From: Neoceratodus forsteri
Taxonomy: Eukaryota; Chordata; Ceratodontiformes; Ceratodontidae
Direction: 5' to 3'
DNA length: 64,000 bases
Assembly (NCBI GenBank): GCA_016271365.2
Contig: CM028136.1
Coordinates: 466,548,001 to 466,612,000, forward strand
In this document: in pieces, positions 1 through 10,215 of the stretch
Position numbering within the stretch: position 1 is the stretch's first letter
Layout of the letters: each line of letters begins with the position of its first letter
Translations under genes and position numbers: made by a program
Notes under the pieces: model-generated
Seen by the model: only the letters and a program-made list of their open reading frames with translations
What the model was told of the DNA's origin: nothing
Databases searched by the model: none

Positions 1-1488
1 CTGGAGAGGTTCCACAACATGTCCCATAAGCTTTTTATAAAACTCTATGGTATATCCATCCGGTCCACTCGCCTTTCCCTGTTTCATGCCCTGTATTGCT
101 TGTCTAATTTCCATTTGTGTGATCTCCCCATTTAGCTGCTCTTGCTGCTGTTCATTCAGCCCAGGTACTGTAACTCCCTCAAGAAACCTAGCAGCCATGT
201 ACCCTGTTCCCTCACACTCGGCCTGATACAAATGTTCATAAAACTGTTGAAACCTATTTCTTATCGCGGCCTTATCTGTGACCAACCTCCCTCCCTCTCC
301 TTTGACCCCAGGTATATACGTACAGGTCCTTATGCCTTTTATCAGTCTAACCATCAGAGGGCTCGATCTGTTACCCCACTCAAACATTCTACTTCTGGCT
401 AATAAACCGGCCGCGCGGGCTTCCCCCAAGAGGAAGGCATTTAAGGCTTCCCTAGCAGTTTTCAGATTCTTACTCCCTTCCTTTGATGATCTCTCTACTG
501 CCTCCCTTTCCCACCTTTTCACTTCGTTCTCCAACTGCCTTCCAGTCGCTTCCCTCTTTCTTTTATATTGGGCCACATATCTAATGATGGAGCCCCTAAT
601 ATATGCCTTTCCAGCTTCCCAATATACCCCAGGGGATTCCACTGATCCCTCATTCATCTCTTTATAATACTGCCACTGCTGTTCAATATACTCTATAAAT
701 TCTTCATTCCTCAGTAAATACCTAGGGAATTTCCACGGTGGGGGGTCCTCCCTGCTTTCTCTCATCTCCACATCCACCCGGACCATAGCGTGGTCCGATA
801 GCATAATGGGGCTGTGCTCGACTCGTTGTATCCTATTTAACCAAGATCTGGGTGCATAAATATAGTCAATCCTGGTCCAGATGTTATGCGGATTTGAGTA
901 AAAAGTGAATCCCTTCTCCCCCGGGTGTTTGGTCCTCCAACAATCTATCTCATCCAGATCCAGCATCCCTTCCTGCCACCTCTTTAATTTACCTGCTCGT
1001 CTATCCCTCCCCTCCGAGTGGTCTAATTCCTCCTGCATGATCGCATTAAGGTCCCCCCCCCCCATAATTAACCCTTTAAATTGTTCCTTTACCAGCACAT
1101 TGAGGACCTCTTGATAAAAAGCTGGGTCAAATACTGAGGGGGCGTAGACGCTGCCGAGGGTAACTTTCTCCTCATACAGCTCACCCTCCATGAATATATA
1201 TCTTCCTTCTCCTTTATCTACCACCACCCTTGAGCTGACAAAGGGGACTGTCTTCCCTACCAGAATCGCAACTACTCTTTTATGAGACTTATAGGGGGAT
1301 GCAAAACACCTGCCCACCCACCCTCTCTCCAACTTACCATGCTCTCTACTAGTTAGATGAGTTTCCTGAAGGAGGGCTACTTGAGCACCCTGGCGATATA
1401 TAGCTGTCAAAATGCTAGTTCTTTTAGCTGGAGTCGAAATCCCTTTTACGTTCCAGGAGATGATCCCCAGAGTTTTACCTTTTGCCAT
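1..1488 (-). CDS. L1-type LINE ORF2, 5' part: AP endonuclease and start of reverse transcriptase (runs off the window)
   Basis: Reading the minus strand from the ATG at 1488, the frame opens with an L1-like endonuclease start (MAKGKTLGIISWNVKG), then LQETHL, which carries the catalytic Glu, then the metal-binding GGDLNAIM and later LSDHAMV. It reaches the RT N-terminal motif KASGPDGYTIEFYK near position 60 and leaves the window in frame. A run of 11 C on the plus strand (1053-1063) inside the GGD motif shifts the frame and gives a stop just after it. With one G fewer, everything downstream to position 1 is open. In this family ORF2 nicks target DNA and primes reverse transcription from the nick. 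The gene belongs with ORF1 at 2,571-3,467 on the same strand. Family assignment is strong; whether the frameshift is real or a homopolymer error cannot be told here. Confidence 0.9.
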   Translation of the reverse strand, partial: MAKGKTLGIISWNVKGISTPAKRTSILTAIYRQGAQVALLQETHLTSREHGKLERGWVGRCFASPYKSHKRVVAILVGKTVPFVSSRVVVDKGEGRYIFMEGELYEEKVTLGSVYAPSVFDPAFYQEVLNVLVKEQFKGLIMGGGDLNAIMQEELDHSEGRDRRAGKLKRWQEGMLDLDEIDCWRTKHPGEKGFTFYSNPHNIWTRIDYIYAPRSWLNRIQRVEHSPIMLSDHAMVRVDVEMRESREDPPPWKFPRYLLRNEEFIEYIEQQWQYYKEMNEGSVESPGVYWEAGKAYIRGSIIRYVAQYKRKREATGRQLENEVKRWEREAVERSSKEGSKNLKTAREALNAFLLGEARAAGLLARSRMFEWGNRSSPLMVRLIKGIRTCTYIPGVKGEGGRLVTDKAAIRNRFQQFYEHLYQAECEGTGYMAARFLEGVTVPGLNEQQQEQLNGEITQMEIRQAIQGMKQGKASGPDGYTIEFYKKLMGHVVEPLQ

Positions 1489-2570
1489 TAGGCCTGGAGA
1501 CTTTTCCCTTCACCCTACCCATTGTTATTACATTTCCCAGTAAGCCCGAATGACCGATGTTTGTAAAATCACGTTACCCCATTATTTTCCACAGATATCA
1601 AAAACGAGAGATATACTCCATCTAAATTTAAAACAAAAAAATATTCCCAAAACCACCCCCAGACACCAAATTGCCCCGCCCTTCCCACCTTCCCATAGCA
1701 GAATACCCGATCCACCCCCTCTAATAGGCCATCCAGTCTCTGCCCATCCTCTCATCATTCGTAGATTGGAATGACCCACTCGACCACACATTGCAAACAT
1801 TCCGTTCCCCCCCCGCTTTCACTTGTATATGCAGAATTCGCACATTCCTATAGCAAAAAATACCCCTCGACAACAAAAGGTAAAGAACATTTAACAAGTT
1901 AACTTTGGTCATGGTTATGGTCTCTATCGCTGTAACGGCTCCATTCGGTGTTATTACCCATCAGCATCTTTAGTGTCTTCTTTTTTTAGCTTGCTGAGCC
2001 CCCCCATCAGATTTAGCCATCCCCTTTCATCGCAACTCTACACCTTGGGTACTTCGGGGAGCTTAGGTTGGAGGGCCACCCTGCTCTCAAAACACACACA
2101 GCATCGGTACACCCCCCCCCCACTTACCCATCCTCGACACCACCTCGTCCTCAGGAAGAACCAGTCCTCTTTGTTTTGACAAAAGTGTAATTCCATATTC
2201 CCTCTGCATAGTCCCATACATCCTTCTGCCAAACTGCATCATTCTTTGGCTCATCCATCTTACTAATCCACCACTACCAGCTGAACATCTCTCCTCGAGC
2301 CTCCACACCTCCACTTTTCCACCATTCCGATTCTTCTCATACGAACCGCCATTATTAGAAGGTCATACAGTCCTCCCTTGAATATTCATAACTGCAGGGA
2401 ACTCCCGAGACTGAGAGACCATACCAAAGTCCAGCTTCCTGCCCCTCAAAACATGGGGGCACTGTTTCCATCAACAAGCAACTTTCAAGAACTTTTATTC
2501 TTCTCAAACCATTTGAAATCACAACATGATTGTTTTCCGACTTCCAACCATCCTCCTCACCTATCCGCTT
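1489..2570 (-). other. L1 inter-ORF region
   Basis: About 1.1 kb between ORF1 and ORF2 of the same minus-strand L1. I find no convincing third protein. It has C-rich runs and short homopolymers on the plus strand. The length is large for an L1 spacer, which in many families is well under 100 bp, so it may hold degenerate sequence or a small insertion that I did not recognise. Confidence 0.5.
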
Positions 2571-3467
2571 TCACCCCGCTTTCTTCTTAAGCTCCTCCAC
2601 AAACACCGTCACTCTCTCCAACTCCCAGAATGTATATGTTGCTCCCTCATGCTTTATTTTCAGGATTGCAGGGAACAGCATGAAGCATTCCACCTTCATT
2701 TCTCTTAGTTGCGCCAGCACTGGACCAAAGGCTCTTCGCTTCCTCAGGACCCTATTCGAGTAGTCCTGCACCAGAAAAAGCCTCTCTCCCTCAAATCGCA
2801 GCTCTTTCATGTTACGAAAGGCTCGAAGCATCTCCTCCCTGTCCTGGTAATTGTGGAACTGGAAAATAATCTGTCTCAGGGGCTGCCCTGCCGGGGGACA
2901 CGCTGCTACCGCTCTATGAGTGCGCTCTAACTTCAGCTTTCCACTTTTAAGCTTCATTCCCAGCATATTTGGTAGCTTCACTGCACAAAAATTCAAGATA
3001 TCAGATCCCTCTTTCCCTTCAGGGAGCCCTCTAATCCTTAAGTTTAAACGTCTCACATAATTCTCCTGGTAATCGTGTTGTTCGATTAACTCTACCAGCT
3101 CCTTCTCAAGTTTAACCACGCGGGCAGCCATAGGATCCATCTCATCTTCCAATTTAGACACCCTCTCTTCCACTTCGGTAACTCTGCCCGCCTGTGCATT
3201 TAGTTGCTCCAACATATTTTGCAACCTGCCATCAATATTTTGCTCCAGGCTATTCCACTTCTCCTCGAGTGCATCCATTACTTGCTCCGAGACCTCGCAG
3301 CCTAGAAGAGCTGCCTCATTTGCAGAGAGCGAAATCGGGCCTGATGCCTCTGGGGCCTTTGCTGCTGCTCTCTTCCCTTGCCCTTTAGTGGTGGATCGCT
3401 GGTATTTCCCCACGTTTGGAAGCAGGTAGTCATCCATAATGCTTACAACACTGTTCTTCACCCTCAA
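2571..3467 (-). CDS. L1-type LINE ORF1 protein (coiled coil, RRM-like and C-terminal RNA-binding domain)
   Basis: An uninterrupted 298-codon frame. A better start than the first Met may be the Met 11 codons in (position 3437), which opens MDDYLLPNVGKYQ. Residues ~60-125 are heptad-rich (EEKWNSLEQ..., VSKLEDEMD...) and predict the trimer-forming coiled coil of ORF1p. Residues ~130-215 contain YVRRLNLRIRGLPEG, ERTHRAVA and IIFQFHNYQDREEML, the hallmarks of the L1 ORF1 RRM. The C-terminal part (VQDYSNRVLRKRRAFGPV...) matches the C-terminal domain of transposase_22-type proteins. ORF1p packages L1 RNA in cytoplasmic RNPs and acts as a chaperone. It lies upstream of the ORF2 on the same strand. 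Being intact, it marks this copy as one of the younger insertions here. Confidence 0.93.
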   Translation of the reverse strand: MRVKNSVVSIMDDYLLPNVGKYQRSTTKGQGKRAAAKAPEASGPISLSANEAALLGCEVSEQVMDALEEKWNSLEQNIDGRLQNMLEQLNAQAGRVTEVEERVSKLEDEMDPMAARVVKLEKELVELIEQHDYQENYVRRLNLRIRGLPEGKEGSDILNFCAVKLPNMLGMKLKSGKLKLERTHRAVAACPPAGQPLRQIIFQFHNYQDREEMLRAFRNMKELRFEGERLFLVQDYSNRVLRKRRAFGPVLAQLREMKVECFMLFPAILKIKHEGATYTFWELERVTVFVEELKKKAG

Positions 3468-4070
3468 AAGTCACTTTTAAGTGCAAGTTCTGCCAAATTT
3501 CAAACTTTATTTAGAGCGGGGATGGGAGCTGCGGGAACCCACGTCCTCACCGTTGGCTGCTCATTAGCGCCCCCCCGGAAGTATCTTCTAACGATTCTAT
3601 GTAAAGTTTGCTACAGCAGCCAATCGTCAGAACTCTTCAGGGTTGTGAGGGGGTCCTGCTTCCTTAAGCCACTCCCTTTCCCCGATGGATGCTGACCAGC
3701 AGAGCTAAACTTGGCCTTCAGGACATCAGCCTTTTCAGCCTGCCTCTTTAGCCAATCAGAGGCTTTCTCTGGGCTAGTGGGTGGGACTAGAAGAACCCAC
3801 TGAATTTAACCTTTAAAGAGCAGTATGTAGGTGCCCCAGCCACTCCTACAGCAGTCGATCAAAGGAACTCTCCAGGGTCACGATGGGGTCCTGCTTCTTT
3901 GAGCAACTGCCTCCCCATGATGGATGCTGACTAGCAGAGGTAAACTTGGCCTTTGGTACATCAGCATTTCCAGCCAGCTTCTTTAGCCATTTGGAGGTTT
4001 CCCCTGAGTCAGTGGGTGGGGCTTCTCCTGCCTTCAAGAAGTGTCCCTACCTACAGTCTGGCGCACTAAG
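3468..4070 (-). promoter_or_regulatory. L1 5' UTR with two ~175-bp tandem monomers
   Basis: Directly upstream of ORF1, plus-strand positions ~3,613-3,787 and ~3,849-4,022 are two diverged copies of one ~175-bp sequence, offset about 236 bp. Both contain GGTCCTGCTTC, GATGGATGCTGAC, AACTTGGCCTT and AGTGGGTGGG. Tandem 5' UTR monomers with promoter activity are known from mouse L1; a promoter role here is inferred from position only. The L1 5' end probably lies near 4,040-4,070. Confidence 0.6.
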
Positions 4071-4320
4071 GACCTAGCACAAAGGATGATGGGAGAGTCT
4101 GCCATAGAGAGTCAGCCAGGAGAGACAGCCGACAGCCAGGGACTCTGAATGAGGCAACACCGGTAGAGCTACATGTAAGACAAATACCTTGGTTGCTAGC
4201 ACCCATTTCAACTAAATCTTAGCAGCACCCTAATTAGATGAACACTACAAATCATTTTCAGAGCTGTGTGCTGAAGTGCTGACTATTGCTACTACTACTA
4301 ATACTGTCAGTTAAATTTAA

Positions 4321-5082
4321 GAATCTGCTTATTGGCTTCACCCTAGCTGGGTGAGCACTAATTAAATTAGTACTCTTTTGTAGAGGCACTTACTGCCTCT
4401 ACAGATAATTCTGGTTTAACTTGTAGTCTATGCTAAAGTGCAGTGTCTGTGGCTCAGTAGGTAGCACACTCGCCTCTGAGGCTGGGAGATCAGAGGGCTG
4501 TGGGTTCAGTTCCCACATCTGGCACTTGGATTACTATCCCAGTACTGACACTGTAGTGCAGCATGAGAGGGGTGCTGCACTTCTGAGGTGCCGTCTTTCA
4601 GATGAGATGTTAAACTGAGGTCCCATCTGCCTGTATTGGTGGTAGTTCAGGTGGATGTTAAAATCCCATGGCACTTATCGAAAAGAGTAGGGGAATGTCC
4701 CTGGTGTCCTGGCCAAATTTTCCTCATTCAGTAAAAATACCACCACCAGCTTAATCTGGTTCAAAGTCAGTTGGCATTCATCTGTATCCCCCTTCCCCAG
4801 GTCGTGCCTGAAAATAGGCAGGATTTGTCTAGTGCACTTACCTGGTCAACAAAAACTAAATAAAATAAATAAAAAGTTGAAGCTTTCTGACACACCCTAT
4901 CTGAGTGAGCACTGATAGAGAAATTAGTTTGTCTTGTAGGGACACTTACTGCTATTAAGGAGACATCCAGTTTAAACTAGAAATCTGGACTAAAGTTGAA
5001 GCTTATTACTATAACCTATCTGGGTTACTACTACAAGTTAATTTACATGTCTGTTGCAGTACTAAAATTGCTTACAGGTATG
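4321..5082. repeat. 119-bp tandem repeat, about three copies, split by a SINE
   Basis: Copies at ~4,321-4,439, 4,873-4,991 and 4,992 to ~5,080 (the last partial). Shared landmarks are CTGGGTGAGCAC, AATTAG, TTGTAG, ACACTTACTGC and a closing CTAAAGTTGAAGC. The copy-to-copy distance of exactly 119 bp is restored if the SINE at 4,440-4,872 is removed. Confidence 0.75.
4440..4872 (+). mobile_element. tRNA-derived SINE (HE1/V-SINE-like body) with 5-bp target duplication
   Basis: The head is tRNA-like: an A box TGGCTCAGTAGG at 4450-4461 and a B box GGTTCAGTTCC at 4503-4513, the spacing of an internal pol III promoter. The body carries GTGCCGTCTTTCAGATGAG, TTAAACTGAGGTCC, AATCCCATGGCACTT and GTGTCCTGGCCAAA, strings I associate with the shared 3' region of vertebrate tRNA-SINEs mobilised by CR1/L2-type LINEs. 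It ends in an A-rich (TAAA)n tail. The target duplication is AAAGT at 4435-4439 and 4873-4877, inside a tandem repeat whose other copy shows the empty site. Confidence 0.88.
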
Positions 5083-6000
5083 GTGTACAGAGGAGAGATA
5101 GTAAGTTGTGGTAGATGCGTGGCACTCTTCTCTAGGGATATGCTCTGTAGGAGAGGGCACTGCCCCATATGCAGGACCATGGCACACCTAATGACCTTAT
5201 GAAGAGATTCCTTGAACATGGGTATGACCAGAACCTCCTGAAAGAGAAAAAAACTAGAGCACTTGAAAAAGATTATTCTGTGTTACGCCCAATACTAGTA
5301 AGAATACAGGAGTATAGTGAGGTCAGTTCCATAGTTGACCACAATGCCACTGCTCCATTGGTGGTGGGTATCCACAAGAAAAATTGGGAGGTGTTAGCAG
5401 CAGATCCAGATCGGCACCACACAGTAAGACAGTATCCATAGGTGGCTTATAGAAAGACTCAAAGCATTTGAGACACATTAGTACATAGTCATTTTGAGAA
5501 TGTACCCCTGCCACCTCCCTGTGGCTTTCCACCATGTCCTCTTGGGTTCCATTGATGTGGCACATGTAATATTTGCACTTCAAGATCTTTACTAGTTCAA
5601 CCAATAACAGTACCTACAAAATAAGCCACCTGATCACCTGCAGGACTGAATCTGTTGTACACACCATTTGGTGTACATGCCAGTCTCTCTACATAGATAG
5701 AACAACCCGACCCTAGAAGGACCAGTTACAAGAACATGTACAGTCCATTACCAATGGGAGGGCGGACACACCAGTAGGACATCATTGATTTACCCATTAC
5801 AGTGGTGATCCAAGAAATATGCTCTTTTTAGGCATTAATCATATCTTGATCAAATTCAGGAGAGGAGATAGACTCCAAGATTTACTTAGAAAAGAGAGTA
5901 ATATCATGTATACTTTGGGAGCCCTAGCACCACAAGGCTTGAGCAATGACTGAGATATAGTCCCTTTTTGAAATAATCCATATTCCCCCCTTCCTAATGG
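5075..6000 (+). pseudogene. Penelope-like retroelement, 3' fragment with GIY-YIG endonuclease
   Basis: Translating across stops and frameshifts gives the C-terminal half of a Penelope-like polymerase. At ~5,200-5,450 there is KRFLEHGYDQNLL and NWEVLAADPD, followed by YRKTQSI and DTLVHSHF, matching the linker after the RT. At ~5,530-5,760 a C-x2-C segment (CGTCNIC) is followed by TESVVHTIWC and EHVQSITNGR, the pattern of the PLE GIY-YIG nuclease with its conserved HVQxI helix. At ~5,880-5,945 the terminal motif YTLGALAPQGLSND appears. The RT itself is missing, so this is 5'-truncated, as PLE copies often are. Several in-frame stops make it non-functional. The family call rests on recalled motifs, not on a search. 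Confidence 0.75.
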
Positions 6001-7026
6001 TTGTGTAGTTCTGGTTTGTTATATTCTTCTTATAAATATTATTAATATGTCTGTGTGATTGTTAGTTCAGTTGATACCATATATTTATATTTAATTTTTT
6101 TTAGAGGCACCCAGGACCAAGATTTATATAATCAGAAATGGACATTACTTTCCCCTTTTTTGACTTTGTCACTTGGCTACAACAATATTAGGGGACAGAC
6201 ACTATAGTGCATGTAATACTTCTTGATAATATACATCCTAGTTTTTCACCTGTTTAGCTAGGATGTTACCAAGTCTGTTCCTGTATTCTGTTCTTCTTTC
6301 CCTTTTATTCCAACCTATGTTTTCCATTCATACCTTCCCCCATCCCCTAGCCCCATTTTTACACTCTCTTGCCCTTTACTCATTCTTTCTGATGTCTATT
6401 TATTTACTTCTTTCTCCAGTTCTGCTTATACTCTGCACTACAAACTGTTATATTAACTTTTTTTTTATATTTTCACCACTGTAGGCACATATATTGTTTA
6501 CATTCATGTAAACAACATTTTGGATTTAACCTTATTTATTTGTCTAATCGACACCTCCACATGTAATGGGCCACTATACAGTAGCTTTAAGCACTCACTT
6601 AAGGAGTGCTTGGTTTGCATGGCTCTTCCCCCTGAAGAAGAACCACTTTTGGTTCAAAGCACTGGGGTGTTTGTTGCCATCTTTTTTATGACTTTTAAAG
6701 AGCAGGTTTTGAGTTTGCAAAGTTCTCCCCCCTCCAACATATAGGGTAGCTTACCCTCCAGTTTAGACAATCCAAAAATGAAAACGTTTTTCCAGCTGCA
6801 TTTTCCAGAAAAACACTCGTAAACCAGCTCCATGGAGCTGGTTTCCAAAACGCTCCCATTTCCTTACTTGGAACCACACACCCACACTTTCACAGTTCAT
6901 GATGTCAGTATAAGAATGACGCAGGGAGCGCTCCATAGACTACAATGGGGCCAATTTTCACATGCTGTTTTTTATAATTTTAGGTACTGAATTTGAGAAA
7001 GGAAGATCAGTGCACCTACCCGGTTA
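6001..7026. other. Unassigned AT-rich stretch
   Basis: No coding region, tRNA or repeat family recognised. It contains a perfect 22-bp palindrome around 6,824-6,845 (AACCAGCTCC and its complement) and a small 8-bp-arm hairpin AAGCACTC...GAGTGCTT near 6,590. Confidence 0.5.
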
Positions 7027-7205
7027 TCAAATACTTAAATATGGAATACATAATGGACCACAGTAGACTAACACATTTATCTCCACTAGTGATTGGTAAG
7101 AACCACAACTCATGAGTGGCGAAGCCACAAGTTAGTTATAAAGGTCTTACCACTCATGTGTGGAGATCAATGTGTTATTCTACTGCAACCCATTATGTAT
7201 TTGAT
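7027..7205. repeat. Foldback unit A, arms about 65-75 bp
   Basis: The left arm (~7,027-7,105) and the reverse complement of the right arm (~7,142-7,205) share ATCAAATAC, CATAATGG, CAGTAGA, TAACACATT, ATCTCCAC and TGGTAAGA in order. The centre holds GTGGCGAAGCCAC, a small secondary hairpin. The outer ends read TACATAATGG/CCATTATGTA. Confidence 0.8.
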
Positions 7206-7453
7206 ACCACAGCATTTGTGATATTTTTACTGGTGTGTTATCTTGTTATAGCTTAAAACTGTCTTTCTTTCCATTGTAAGTTCTCTGTCTGACCCATTGT
7301 TCTCTGTGTTCTATTTCCAGATTCTATGTGGAAATAACATGTTCTAAGTTAAATAAATTGTGTTCTGAGTGAAATAAATGGTGTTCTAAGGGAAAATAAA
7401 TATTTATCCCCAAATAACATGATTCATTTATCCAAAGTATTCACCACTGGTGT

Positions 7454-7509
<56 letters not shown>

Positions 7510-7560
7510 CATTTACATTTATATGTACAGTTACTGTGTCTCTTATGGTTATTATAGATC
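7206..7560 (+). repeat. Short tandem repeat and (GT)n(AT)n microsatellite
   Basis: At ~7,340-7,404 a ~24-bp unit (GTTCTAAGTTAAATAAAT-like) is repeated about three times. At ~7,453-7,509 there is a (GT)n run followed by (AT)n. Nothing coding is supported. Confidence 0.75.
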
Positions 7561-9300
7561 AAGGGATCACTCTCGACCAATCAGAATGCTCCTTTCCCCT
7601 TCCCGTGAGACAGTCTCATTCTGTGAAGAGCATCTCACCTGCAGATGAAAATGGGCACATTCCAGGACAGTTTAAAAAAAACAAAAAAACATTGCGCTTG
7701 ATCTATAATATATTGAAATGTCCCCTGTTGCCACTCATTGCAGGATTACAGTGGTTTTACTTGGGTTCTGTTCGAGCCAGAACACCTCAGGTTCGCTGTT
7801 CTCTGTTCAGCAGAACGCACATGAAACCACTCATCCCACAATGAATGTCTCGGGGGGACATATTAATATTATATATGTGATGGTCTATAGCGGTGCTCTC
7901 TGGTACTCTGCTCTGAGGATGGTGCAAAGAGATGAGTGACACACCAAGGTCCGAATTATTGTGGATAAGATAACTGTTACCCAGACAAGGAGAGGCAGGA
8001 GTCGTCCGAGAGATTCAGTGCCTGCAGGGCATTTATTTTGTACCAGAGGGTAGGGAGACACAGTCACAAGAGAAAGAGAAGTCGCCAAAACAATAGGGTG
8101 GTAAACAAGACAGATACTTTATCTGTGACTGCTAAAATTATTTCAACAAGAATAGAATAGATGCTGAAGCCTACTGCCACTCTAATTCTATTATTATTCT
8201 GCAATTCTTATTCCTATCAATAAGCTTAGGCGAAGATCAGATGACATACACTACTCAGAACAGTATTTGGCTAAGCTATCACTACACACGTCTACCAAAG
8301 TCCAGATGTTACAGGAGTCCAGAGGTCTGGCGTCTTTGTGTACACCGTCGGTTTACGATGGTAGCTATGAAGGGGAAGCAAATGGAACAATAGATGCTAA
8401 CGCAATTCCCAGCAGGGACCTTGTAAAAGGCCACTGGGTGGTGAGAGGTTTGTTAAACAGACCATATGATTCTTTGGCAAAGCCCACTCTCTCCAAGGCT
8501 GCTGGAATAAAGAACCAGGGCAACTGGTTCCTGAAATAACCCACTGATGGGCTGTCAGATTCCCAACTGAAAACAAAGGGTTCCCTGGCCAAAACCCACT
8601 TCCAGGGTCATGAAGGACGAAGAGAAATCAGGACCTGCGTGGCGACGAATCCAGTGGAGGACTACCACAACCTGAAGGATGCTGCAGCACTCCAAGGGCC
8701 AGCTAAACTCTGAAGGATCTCCGACAGGACCAGGAACCAGAAGACTCTGTAGAGATGATGGTTGATTCTGCAATCTTGTCATCAGAAACTAGAACAAAAA
8801 CAAAGAAAGAGCAGATGCGTCCCGTACTGGGCTTCGACAGACTCAACTTTCAGCGAACGACTAGAGGTGCAGACCAGGTTCTCCAGGATGAGCACACTCT
8901 TCTGAGGAGGGCGACCAACTTCGGGACATCTGGAACAGGAACCATACGAAATGACACTGGCATGGCTGTTGTGATGCGCTTCGGTGTACGTACCTTCGAG
9001 CTGTGAAAACAAGAAAAGGTGGGTACGACTTGTACGACTGGTGACGGACTCAACTTCGGCGGACGGCACAGTCGGAGGAGATGAGCTGATGGACGATCCC
9101 ACTTGAGTGAAGAATGCTGAGAAGACGTCCTCTTCTGGGTAGAGACTGATTCTGAGTACGGAGTATTACAGACCATACTATGGGACTGCAGTGTGGTAGA
9201 AGATTGAGACTGTCCCCATACACTAGTAACAATATAGCTGAAAGATGCACCTTCCTGCAATGCCAAGGGGACTGCAGAATGATCCGATGATTTGTTGTTA
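7561..9300. other. Unassigned region
   Basis: About 1.7 kb without a recognisable protein or repeat family. Open frames of 60-160 codons occur on both strands but overlap each other and show no domain I recognise, so I do not call them. Base composition is moderate and the region leads into the compound minisatellites at 9,300. Confidence 0.4.
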
Positions 9301-9307
9301 CAGGTGG

Positions 9308-9460
9308 GGCAATTGTTCAGGTGCTTGGAGCAATAGTTCAAATGCTTTGAACAATAGTTCGGATACTTAGAGCAATAGTTTGGATGCTTGGGGCAATAGT
9401 TCAGATACTTAGGGCAATAGTTCAGATAACCAGGGGCAATAGTTCAGATACCCAAGGGCA
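9308..9460 (+). repeat. Minisatellite, ~23-bp unit, about 7 copies
   Basis: The unit is approximately GGGCAATAGTTCAGATACTTA, repeated with substitutions from GGGGCAATTGTTCAGGTGC to GGGCAATAGTTCAGATACCC. Confidence 0.85.
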
Positions 9461-9780
9461 AGTAACCACAATCCATATGCAATACAGTCTTGGTGCTTCT
9501 TAGCAAGTTCACAATCTTTCGAGTACTTCAGCAATCACAGTTGTATAAACAGTACAGTTGTTACAGTAGCTTCACAGTATTTGTGAACTGAGCACCCTTG
9601 GATGGATCCCTTTTCCTAAATGTAGGGTCTTCCTGAATAGGATCTGGCTACCCCTGAATGTTTTGTAAAGGATGCCCTAACCCCTATACTGAGGGTACCA
9701 CTTGCCCTAGGTTGAGTGCTGGGAACACCAAAGGCCTAAATGCCTTATTTACTATGGGGCCTATACGCCTCACTTACTGT

Positions 9781-10215
9781 TGCTAGGCTGGATTGCCCTA
9801 ATCCGCTAGGCCGGGGCTGCCCTCAGTACCACTAGGCTGGTTTGCCCTAATCCACTAGGCCGGGCTACCCTCACTACCACTAGACTGGCTTGCCCTACTC
9901 ACCTAGGCTGGGGCTGCCCTTACTACCACTAGGCTGGCTTGCTCTAATCCACTAGGCCGGGGCTCCCCTTACTGCCATTAGGCTGGCTTGCCTTATTACA
10001 CTAGGCCGGGGCTGCCCTTATTGCCACTAGGCTGGCTTTCCATAATCCACTAGGCCGGGCTACCCTTACTACCACTAGGCTGGCTTGCCTTATTACACTA
10101 GGCTGCGGCTACCCTTAGTACCACTAGGCTGGGTTGTGCTAATCTGTTAGGCCGGGGCTGCCCTCACTACCACTAGGCTGGCTTGCCCTACTCATCTAGG
10201 TCGGGGCTTCCCTGG
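9781..10215 (+). repeat. Minisatellite, ~56-bp unit, about 8 copies
   Basis: The repeated core combines ACTAGGCTGGCTTGCCCTA, ATCCACTAGGCCGGGGCTG and CCCTTACTACC. Each unit contains two related half-sites (CTAGGCTGG and CTAGGCCGG), so it probably arose from a ~28-bp ancestor. Confidence 0.87.

Noticed and set aside
4430..4618. tRNA gene
   Set aside because: The A and B boxes belong to the tRNA-derived head of a SINE; no clean cloverleaf or anticodon stem is evident.
5097..5202. RING-like zinc finger (CGRC...CRRGHCPIC)
   Set aside because: Cysteine spacing is incomplete and the same frame runs into Penelope-like linker motifs, so it is part of that element or chance.
7419..7844. 141-codon open frame beginning in the (GT)n(AT)n microsatellite
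   Set aside because: Its N-terminal part is low-complexity V-C and Y-I repeats read from the microsatellite; no domain follows.
8850..9341. 163-codon minus-strand frame
   Set aside because: No recognisable domain, composition follows local DNA, and it overlaps equally good frames on the other strand.
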